Source: an uncultured bacterium (GTDB taxonomy: Bacteria; Actinomycetota; Coriobacteriia; Coriobacteriales; Eggerthellaceae). Taken from it: a DNA stretch of 20,860 nt. A program made the position numbers and the translations under genes. Location: contig CAJMOJ010000037.1 in assembly GCA_905215035.1 (NCBI GenBank), positions 1-20,860 on the forward strand. Reading direction: 5' to 3'. Under the pieces are notes generated by a model. The model ran no database searches and was not told the DNA's origin. It saw only the letters and a list, made by a program, of their open reading frames with translations. Below, in pieces: positions 15,343-20,860 of this stretch; position 1 is the first letter of the stretch, and each line of letters begins with the position of its first letter.

Positions 15343-16674
15343 TTAGCAAATACCCTGTGCCATCATTGCATCAGCAACCTTTTCGAAGCCAGCAATGTTT
15401 GCGCCCATAACATAGTTGCCCTCATGACCATAACGCTTAGCAGCATCATCAGCAGCATGATAAATGCTCTTCATGATGGACTGAAGCTTAGCGTCAACCT
15501 CTTCAAAGGTCCAAGAAAGGCGCTCAGAGTTCTGAGACATTTCCAAACCAGAAGTTGCTACGCCGCCAGCATTAGAAGCCTTACCTGGGCAAAAGACAAT
15601 GCCATTTTCCATGAGGTAGTCAGTTGCATCCATAGTGGTAGGCATATTTGCGCCCTCAGCAACCAACTTGCATCCATTAGCAACAAGATTTTTAGCATCA
15701 TCAATCAAAAGCTCGTTTTGTGTTGCGCAAGGAAGTGCGATGTCAACTGGAATACTCCAAACGCCGCGACCCTCATGGTACTCAACACCCTCACGGCGCT
15801 TTGCGTACTCAGAAATGCGTCCGCGCTCAACTTCTTTGATCTGCTTAACAAGAGCAACATCAATTCCGTTAGGATCATGAATCCAGCCCGTTGAGTCAGA
15901 CATGGTAACAACGGTAGCACCAAGCTGCTGTGCCTTTTCCGTTGCATAGATAGCAACGTTACCAGAACCAGAGACAGCAACCGTCTTACCCTTGATGTCA
16001 TCATCATGGCAGTTCAAATATTCCTGAACAAAATAGATCAAACCATAACCGGTTGCCTCAGTACGTGCCAAAGATCCGCCATAAGAAAGACCCTTACCAG
16101 TAAGAACACCTTCCCAAACGTTCTTAATGCGCTTGTACTGACCAAACATATAGCCAATCTCACGTGCACCCGTTCCAATGTCACCAGCAGGAACGTCAGT
16201 ATCAGCACCAATATGGCGCATAAGCTCAGTCATGAAAGACTGGCAAAAACGCATAACCTCAGCGTCTGACTTACCCTTAGGATCGAAGTCAGAACCACCT
16301 TTGCCGCCACCCATAGGAAGGGTTGTCAAAGAGTTTTTGAAGATCTGTTCAAAGCCCAAAAACTTAATAATGCCAAGGTTTACAGAAGGATGAAGACGAA
16401 GACCACCCTTATAAGGACCAATTGCGCTGTTAAACTGAACGCGGAAACCACGGTTAACTTGAACCTTGCCCGCATCATCAACCCAAGGAACGCGGAACAT
16501 AATAACGCGCTCTGGCTCTACAATGCGCTCAAGCAAAGAAGCCTCTTCATACTCAGGATGTGCTTCAATGACAGGCTCGAGTGATTTCAAAACTTCAGTA
16601 ACTGCCTGAATAAACTCTGGCTGCTCAGCGTTCTTTGCCTTTACAGCCTCGATTACGTTGTCGACGTAACTCAT
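15343..16674 (-). CDS. gdhA: Glutamate dehydrogenase, NADP-type (small hexameric class)
   Basis: Interconverts 2-oxoglutarate plus ammonia and L-glutamate in the cytosol. The 443 residues match the roughly 450-residue bacterial hexameric class. The catalytic Lys125 lies in PMGGGKGGSDFDP and Asp165 in VPAGDIGTGARE. The Rossmann domain shows VAVSGSGNVAIYATEKAQQLG. The late GVATSGLEMSQNSERLSW is characteristic. NADP preference is inferred from the subgroup. The ATG at 16674 was chosen because AGGAGG lies 5 bases upstream; an upstream in-frame start at 16695 lacks a site. A 9-base-pair hairpin covers most of that ribosome-binding site. The gene stands alone between convergent lipid kinase and argS. 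Confidence 0.96.
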   Translation of the reverse strand: MSYVDNVIEAVKAKNAEQPEFIQAVTEVLKSLEPVIEAHPEYEEASLLERIVEPERVIMFRVPWVDDAGKVQVNRGFRVQFNSAIGPYKGGLRLHPSVNLGIIKFLGFEQIFKNSLTTLPMGGGKGGSDFDPKGKSDAEVMRFCQSFMTELMRHIGADTDVPAGDIGTGAREIGYMFGQYKRIKNVWEGVLTGKGLSYGGSLARTEATGYGLIYFVQEYLNCHDDDIKGKTVAVSGSGNVAIYATEKAQQLGATVVTMSDSTGWIHDPNGIDVALVKQIKEVERGRISEYAKRREGVEYHEGRGVWSIPVDIALPCATQNELLIDDAKNLVANGCKLVAEGANMPTTMDATDYLMENGIVFCPGKASNAGGVATSGLEMSQNSERLSWTFEEVDAKLQSIMKSIYHAADDAAKRYGHEGNYVMGANIAGFEKVADAMMAQGIC

Positions 16675-16680
16675 ACAACC

Positions 16681-16704
16681 TCCTATTACGTTCAAGTAAT
16701 AGGA
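16681..16704 (-). promoter_or_regulatory. Hairpin sequestering the gdhA ribosome-binding site
   Basis: On the minus strand TCCTATTAC (16704-16696) pairs perfectly with GTAATAGGA (16689-16681) around a 6-base loop. The last four bases of the 3' arm (AGGA) belong to the AGGAGG Shine-Dalgarno sequence, 5 bases before the ATG. Folding would hide the site and lower translation. Upstream lies another perfect palindrome, GTGTTAACAC (16750-16759), possibly an operator. A candidate promoter TTTCAA-18-TAGGGT surrounds the latter but is weak. Confidence 0.6.
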
Positions 16705-16816
16705 TCATGGTACCAAAAGGTAACACGATGGATAACTACCCTACACATGGTGTTAACACGCTTGAAATATTAGAAGGTTCTCATGTACGGGCGAGTGGAA
16801 AATTAATACCTAAAAG

Positions 16817-18532
16817 CTACATGCGCTCAGGCGCAGAAACACCTAAAAGACTTAGTGCAAGAGCAAGATTAATGCGTGCTGCATCAATCAAAGCAAGACG
16901 AGCCTTAGTACGTTCATGCTCTTCACCTAGTACATGGCAATGCTGATAAAACGAATGAAACAAACTTGCTAGATCTTGCGCAAAGTGTGTTAAACGATAG
17001 GGTGCCCTATCACGAGCGGCACCTGCAACGAGATCCGTAAAATCAGCCATCTTCTTTACCAAAGCAAGCTCCGAATCCTCAGTAAGCAGCGAAAGATCAG
17101 CGTTATCCAAATCAAGTGCGCCAGCAAGTTGCTCGGGTGTGTAAACACCAACCTCTAATCCTTGCTCCTCGCCTGCTTTACGCAAAATGGAACAAATACG
17201 CGCGTGCGCATACTGTACGTAATAGACTGGATTTGATGCGTCCTTCTTTTTGGCAACATCGATATCAAAATCTATCGTTTGATCTGCTGATTTAGAAAGC
17301 ATCATATAACGCGTTGAATCAACACCAACTTCATCGATAAGTTCCCTAAAGGTGATCATCTCTCCGGTGCGCTTTGACATACGAACTTGTTGACCATCAC
17401 GATATAGGGTCACCAGTTGCCCTAAAACCACTTCAAGCGCATCAGGATACCCCCATGCAGCCATCATTGCCTGACAACGCGGTACATAACCATGGTGATC
17501 AGCCCCCCAAATATCAATGAGATGATCATAACCACGTTGCATCTTGTCATAGTGATAGGCAACATCAGACATGAAATACGTTAAATCTCCGTCTGATTTG
17601 ATGAGAACACGATCTTTTTCATCACCAAATGCGCTCGACTTAAAATACGTTGCACCTTCAAGCTCATAAACATACCCTGCATCTTTCATAGAATTGAAAG
17701 CATGTTCAATTTTGGTGTGACCCGCATCGTTAGGAACAAATAGTGAATGCTCCGAAAACCAGGTATCGAATGAATTACCAAAAATAGCAAGGGTTTCCTT
17801 CACATTGTCAAGCATTGACTCATAGCCACGCACACGAAACGCCTCAAGGCGCTCAAGCTCATCGACAAATTCCCACTTATCCCCATCAGCATCATAGATC
17901 TCTTGGGCAAGATCTTTCACATATGCCCCGCCATATGATGCTTCGGGCATTTCAATATCATGACCTAAAAGTTGTAAATAACGCACAACAATAGAGTTGG
18001 CAAACACATTCATCTGGTTGCCTTGGTCATTAATATAGAACTCTTCATCAACGCTATAGCCTGCATGGCGCAAAATACGAGCAATAGAATCACCGAGTGC
18101 CGCCCAACGACCATGACCGACATGCATAGGGCCTGTTGGATTTGCTGAAACATACTCAAGATTGATTGAAACAGGCTCAACGAGCGATGAAGAGCCATAG
18201 GTATCCCCCGCCGTACGCACCTCAGAAATCACTTGTTGGAACACAGCAGGAGAAAGCGTTAAATTGATAAAACCTGGACCTGCAATCTCAGCATGAGCAA
18301 TCATGGTGTTCTCAGGAATATGCTCAAGTAAGATTTGCGCGATGTCGCGCGGTGCTTTATGTGCCTGCTTAGCAAGACGCATAGCTATAGTACAAGCCCA
18401 GTCACCATGACCTTCCTCACGAGGTCGCTCAAGACTCGGTGCAGGAATTTCATCGAGCGTCAAATCTCCCGATTCAACAGCATTCGTAAGTGTTTCTTGC
18501 AACAGTTGTTCAAGCGATTCACGAATAGTCAT
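16817..18532 (-). CDS. argS: Arginyl-tRNA synthetase
   Basis: Charges tRNA-Arg with arginine using ATP; a monomeric class I synthetase that needs the tRNA for amino-acid activation. The 571 residues include the N-terminal Add-1 domain (about 1-110), the HIGH signature as HVGH (137-140) in ANPTGPMHVGHGRW, IWGADHHGYVPR (341-352), the KMSKS-equivalent MSKR (385-388), and the C-terminal DALR anticodon-binding helices ending in LLGVSAPERM. The ATG at 18532 is preceded by only a distant GAGAGG (13-base spacer), so the ribosome-binding site is weak. It lies 156 bases downstream of dat with a repeat- and hairpin-containing leader. Confidence 0.97.
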   Translation of the reverse strand: MTIRESLEQLLQETLTNAVESGDLTLDEIPAPSLERPREEGHGDWACTIAMRLAKQAHKAPRDIAQILLEHIPENTMIAHAEIAGPGFINLTLSPAVFQQVISEVRTAGDTYGSSSLVEPVSINLEYVSANPTGPMHVGHGRWAALGDSIARILRHAGYSVDEEFYINDQGNQMNVFANSIVVRYLQLLGHDIEMPEASYGGAYVKDLAQEIYDADGDKWEFVDELERLEAFRVRGYESMLDNVKETLAIFGNSFDTWFSEHSLFVPNDAGHTKIEHAFNSMKDAGYVYELEGATYFKSSAFGDEKDRVLIKSDGDLTYFMSDVAYHYDKMQRGYDHLIDIWGADHHGYVPRCQAMMAAWGYPDALEVVLGQLVTLYRDGQQVRMSKRTGEMITFRELIDEVGVDSTRYMMLSKSADQTIDFDIDVAKKKDASNPVYYVQYAHARICSILRKAGEEQGLEVGVYTPEQLAGALDLDNADLSLLTEDSELALVKKMADFTDLVAGAARDRAPYRLTHFAQDLASLFHSFYQHCHVLGEEHERTKARLALIDAARINLALALSLLGVSAPERM

Positions 18533-18621
18533 AGCGTCTGTTTTACCTCTCGCCCTCTTGTGGTTTTATAGTAAACATCTCTCAATGCATCTAATACATC
18601 AGAAATATAGCAGTACAAATT

Positions 18622-18679
18622 GCACAACGCTTTAGTGTTGTATGCGGATTTTCTTTGTGTGCGGATTTTGATTGTAGCA
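18622..18679 (-). promoter_or_regulatory. argS leader: tandem repeat, extended -10 candidate and stem-loop
   Basis: Two adjacent 17-base units (18640-18656 and 18657-18673) match at 14 of 17 positions, each containing TGCGGATTTT. On the minus strand a TGCTACAAT extended -10 (18679-18671) overlaps unit 2, without a recognisable -35. Next to the repeats lies a stem ACAACGC/GTGTTGT (18624-18630/18635-18641, one G-U) with a TTTA loop, extendable past a two-base bulge by GC/GC; no U-run follows on the minus strand. No T-box features were recognised. Confidence 0.45.
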
Positions 18680-18688
18680 CGGCTTTCT

Positions 18689-19552
18689 TTATACACGTTT
18701 ATGTGCAGCAATATACTCCTCAAATTCTGCGGTGAGCGCAGATTGCAATTGATGGAGTGTTTGAGGATCTTTGCCACCAACGGGCGCATCATCAATCCAT
18801 GCGAATGGTTTAGCAAACGTTGACGATGCACTCATAATGACTTCATCAGCGTCGAGCAAATCAGCCACCGTAAAGCCTTCTTCTTTAACAGGAATATCGA
18901 GTTTTTCTGCCATGGCGATAAGATGTTTGCGTGCGATACCGGGCAAAATCAAATTGTCAGCAGGATGAGTGATGAGTGTGTGATCCTTTAAAATGTGCAC
19001 ATTTGAATGCGCGCACTCAGTCACATAGCCATCACGTACAAAGATTGCCTCATCGCATCCCGCTTCTTTTGCTTCTTGCATAGCCAATACATTGGGCAAC
19101 AAGTTGAGTGTTTTAGCATTGCAATGATAAAAGCGCGTGTCTTCAACAAAATGACCATGCAGAGGAATCATGAGATCTTCACGGGGATGTTCCACAATGT
19201 AGGCCATAACCGTTGGCTTTGCCTCAGCAGGAAAAGCATGAGCGCGCGGTGCAACACCACGTGTTACCTGCCAATACAAAAATGTATTAGGTTTATTAAA
19301 GCGATCAACCAATTCTTGCAAAATGCTCGCAAGTTCTTCTTTAGTAAAGGGAAGCTCCAAACGAATGAGAGCAGCGCTGTTAAAAAAACGGTCGATGTGG
19401 TCTTGCTCATACAAAATTACCCCATCGCAAGCAATCGTAGCATCATAGATGCCATCGCCAAAATAAAGAGCTCGATCTAAAAAAGGAACCGTGAGTGAAT
19501 CGAGAGCACCAAACTCGCCGTTGCAATAGCCTAAACCCTTTACGTTGCTCAT
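18689..19552 (-). CDS. dat: D-amino-acid transaminase (PLP fold type IV)
   Basis: Transfers amino groups between D-amino acids and 2-oxo acids (D-alanine + 2-oxoglutarate to D-glutamate + pyruvate), supplying D-Glu and D-Ala for peptidoglycan. The 287 residues match the family (about 280). Lys147 in CNAKTLNLL is the PLP-binding lysine and Glu179 in VTECAHSN contacts the cofactor. LYFGDGIYD (29-37) supplies the usual Tyr. RGVAPRAHAFP (98-108) contains the Arg-x-His pair typical of D-amino-acid transaminases; this is what separates it from branched-chain (IlvE) and aminodeoxychorismate-lyase relatives. The ATG at 19552 has AGGAG 6 bases upstream. It lies between OTC and argS. Confidence 0.88.
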   Translation of the reverse strand: MSNVKGLGYCNGEFGALDSLTVPFLDRALYFGDGIYDATIACDGVILYEQDHIDRFFNSAALIRLELPFTKEELASILQELVDRFNKPNTFLYWQVTRGVAPRAHAFPAEAKPTVMAYIVEHPREDLMIPLHGHFVEDTRFYHCNAKTLNLLPNVLAMQEAKEAGCDEAIFVRDGYVTECAHSNVHILKDHTLITHPADNLILPGIARKHLIAMAEKLDIPVKEEGFTVADLLDADEVIMSASSTFAKPFAWIDDAPVGGKDPQTLHQLQSALTAEFEEYIAAHKRV

Positions 19553-19669
19553 TACTTTCTCCTAAGCCTAAAACATTGTGATGAGTGTTTTTAAATGATT
19601 ATTTTTAGCTGATCTCTATAAGCTGACATGACTTAGTTAACGCACTCTTACATGCTAGACCAATAACTT

Positions 19670-20662
19670 CTAACCTAGTGTTGACAACACAACGGCTTTA
19701 ATTGAATGCATGCGATTTTCGGCTTCGTCAAATACTTTGGATTGAGCCGACTCAAAAACCTCATCAGTTACTTCCATCTCGGTGAGGCCAAACTTTTCAT
19801 GGATCTCTTGTGCAACCGTAGTTTCAAGATCGTGGAATGCAGGAAGACAATGCATAAAAATAGCGTTATCAGCTGCAAGTGCCATAACCTGTGCATTTAC
19901 TTGATAAGGAGATAAAAGGGCAATACGCTCTGCCCATAAACTAGCTGGTTCTCCCATGGAAACCCAGATATCGGTATAGATAATATTAGCATCCGTACAT
20001 GCTTCAACCACATCATCAGTACACGTCACAGTTGCTCCTGTTTGAGCAGCAATCTCCTCACATTGCGCCACCAATTTGGGATCAGGCATGCACTCTTTTG
20101 GACCACAAGCAACAAAGTTAATGCCCATTTTTACGCAGCCCACCATAAGGGAATTTGCAACGTTGTTTTTAGCATCCCCCATAAAGACAAGCTTTAAACC
20201 TTCAAAATCCCCAAAGTTTTCACGAATCGTAAGAAGATCAGCAATAATTTGAGTCGGATGACATTCAGTGGTAAGACCATTCCAAACAGGAACGCCGGCA
20301 TATTCTGCAAGAGTATTAACAATCTCTTGGCCATAACCGCGATACTCAATACCATCAAACATGCGACCTAATACGCGTGCCGTATCTTTAATAGATTCCT
20401 TATTCCCCATTTGTGATCCCGCAGGGTCAAGATAAGTAACGCCCATACCAAGATCATTGGCTGCCACCTCAAAAGAACAGCGCGTGCGCGTAGAAGTCTT
20501 TTCAAAAAGAAGAACGATGTTTTTGCCTTCAAGATATTTATGAAGAATACCGGCATGTTTTTTAGCCTTAAGATCTTGGGCTAGATCAACTAAACCAACA
20601 ATCTCGTCAGTTGTAAAATCCATCAATTGCAAGAAATGACGACCAGATAATGCGTAAGCCAC
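19670..20662 (-). CDS. argF: Ornithine carbamoyltransferase
   Basis: Interconverts carbamoyl phosphate plus ornithine and citrulline plus phosphate; a cytosolic trimer. The 330 residues show the carbamoyl-phosphate loop STRTR (57-61), HPTQ (135-138), the ornithine-binding DIWVSMG (231-237) and HCLP (271-274). The long form with SQMGNKESIKDTARVLGRMFDGIEYRG is shared by anabolic ArgF/ArgI and catabolic ArcB, so direction cannot be read from the protein; in fermentative Coriobacteriia an arginine-deiminase role (arcB) is plausible, but no arcA or arcC is in the window. The start is a GTG at 20662 with AAAGGAG upstream. It has its own promoter (20738-20765) just after tRNA-Arg. Confidence 0.95.
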   Translation of the reverse strand: MAYALSGRHFLQLMDFTTDEIVGLVDLAQDLKAKKHAGILHKYLEGKNIVLLFEKTSTRTRCSFEVAANDLGMGVTYLDPAGSQMGNKESIKDTARVLGRMFDGIEYRGYGQEIVNTLAEYAGVPVWNGLTTECHPTQIIADLLTIRENFGDFEGLKLVFMGDAKNNVANSLMVGCVKMGINFVACGPKECMPDPKLVAQCEEIAAQTGATVTCTDDVVEACTDANIIYTDIWVSMGEPASLWAERIALLSPYQVNAQVMALAADNAIFMHCLPAFHDLETTVAQEIHEKFGLTEMEVTDEVFESAQSKVFDEAENRMHSIKAVVLSTLG

Positions 20663-20676
20663 GTGCGCTCTCTCCT

Positions 20677-20694
20677 TTTATCCTTCTTATCCTT
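20677..20694 (-). repeat. Tandem 9-base repeat with Shine-Dalgarno-like units in the OTC leader
   Basis: TATCCTTCT occurs twice head-to-tail (20677-20685, 20686-20694). On the mRNA this reads AGAAGGATA twice, followed directly by the true AAAGGAG site. Three purine-rich ribosome-binding-like motifs are therefore stacked upstream of the GTG start; the outer two have no start codon at a useful distance. Confidence 0.6.
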
Positions 20695-20737
20695 CTTATA
20701 GTTCCTCTATTGGGAAAGATTTTTGAAATAAAGCACT

Positions 20738-20765
20738 ATTGTATCGCTTTATTCGATTCTGATAA
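20738..20765 (-). promoter_or_regulatory. Promoter of ornithine carbamoyltransferase
   Basis: On the minus strand TTATCA (20765-20760) and TACAAT (20743-20738) are separated by 16 bases. The predicted start near 20731 gives a leader of about 70 bases. It lies 18 bases after the tRNA-Arg CCA end, so OTC could also be reached by read-through from the tRNA. Confidence 0.6.
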
Positions 20766-20783
20766 GGATAGTTGGGTAAAAAG

Positions 20784-20860
20784 TGGCGCGCCCAGTAGGA
20801 TTCGAACCTACGACCTTTGGATTAGAAGTCCACTGCTCTATCCAGCTGAGCTATGGGCGC
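20784..20860 (-). tRNA. tRNA-Arg (anticodon UCU)
   Basis: Read on the minus strand, acceptor GCGCCCA (20860-20854) pairs with TGGGCGC (20794-20788), then discriminator G and encoded CCA (20786-20784). The D arm is AGCTCAGCTGGATAGAGCA. The anticodon loop CTTCTAA (20828-20822) has TCT, reading AGA and possibly AGG. The T arm CGTAGGTTCGAATCCTACT is normal. All 77 bases are present; the 5' end coincides with the window edge. A run of five T follows the CCA without a hairpin. Confidence 0.96.

Noticed and set aside
16675..16695. Upstream start for gdhA
   Set aside because: The extra codons lie in the hairpin and ribosome-binding-site region; AGGAGG is placed for the ATG at 16674.
18533..18688. 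T-box riboswitch upstream of argS
   Set aside because: I see no T-box consensus bulge, no specifier stem and no terminator/antiterminator pair; only a short stem and a repeat.
19007..19480. A 157-codon plus-strand open frame opposite dat
   Set aside because: Shadow of the transaminase gene; low-complexity translation without family features.
19553..19669. Separate promoter or terminator between OTC and dat
   Set aside because: Only AT-rich sequence, a weak AAAACA/TGTTTT repeat and a direct repeat AGCTGA (19607-19612, 19621-19626) are visible; no box pair with correct spacing.

Overview
The window is a compact, AT-leaning stretch of an actinobacterial chromosome, and nearly every protein gene is on the minus strand. 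The order nhaP-uvrC-rapZ-yvcK-whiA-gap-pgk-tpiA-gpmI-secG is the classic actinobacterial DNA-repair / cell-division / lower-glycolysis cluster. The moderate GC, RapZ with Arg in its P-loop, WhiA directly upstream of gap, and a cofactor-independent phosphoglycerate mutase between tpiA and secG suggest a low-GC Coriobacteriia (Atopobium / Lancefieldella / Fannyhessea type). That placement is inferred from gene order and protein character, not from a database search.

Region 1-12255 (minus strand, read right to left): nhaP, a CPA1 sodium/proton antiporter, has its stop one base from the uvrC start. uvrC, rapZ, yvcK and whiA follow with gaps or overlaps of -22 to +12 bases, so they are very likely one operon. 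A 150-base gap with hairpins and a perfect palindrome separates whiA from gap. gap, pgk, tpiA and gpmI encode four glycolytic enzymes; a terminator-like hairpin sits between gap and pgk, and another stem-loop between tpiA and gpmI. The cluster ends with secG, which starts at a TTG, has its own good promoter, and runs off the left edge.

Region 12256-14236: the nhaP leader, then tRNA-His(GUG) and tRNA-Lys(CUU) on the plus strand, each with a recognisable promoter, with a strong intrinsic terminator after tRNA-Lys. A metallo-beta-lactamase-fold hydrolase on the minus strand is divergent from the next gene.

Region 14237-20860: one plus-strand gene, a YegS/DgkB-like lipid kinase with a terminator built into its last codons. 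The remaining genes are on the minus strand and concern amino-acid nitrogen: glutamate dehydrogenase (gdhA), arginyl-tRNA synthetase (argS), a D-amino-acid transaminase (dat), ornithine carbamoyltransferase, and tRNA-Arg(UCU), whose 5' end is exactly the last base. GdhA makes or consumes L-glutamate, Dat uses D-amino acids and 2-oxoglutarate for peptidoglycan precursors, and OTC, ArgS and tRNA-Arg all deal with arginine.

I found no CRISPR array, insertion sequence, prophage, toxin-antitoxin or defence island, and no convincing new multi-gene system. The less ordinary signals are regulatory: the gap/pgk terminator-like hairpin, a hairpin that hides the gdhA ribosome-binding site, promoter-plus-palindrome arrangements at secG and gap, short repeats in the argS and OTC leaders, and 21-base-phased repeats upstream of the lipid kinase.
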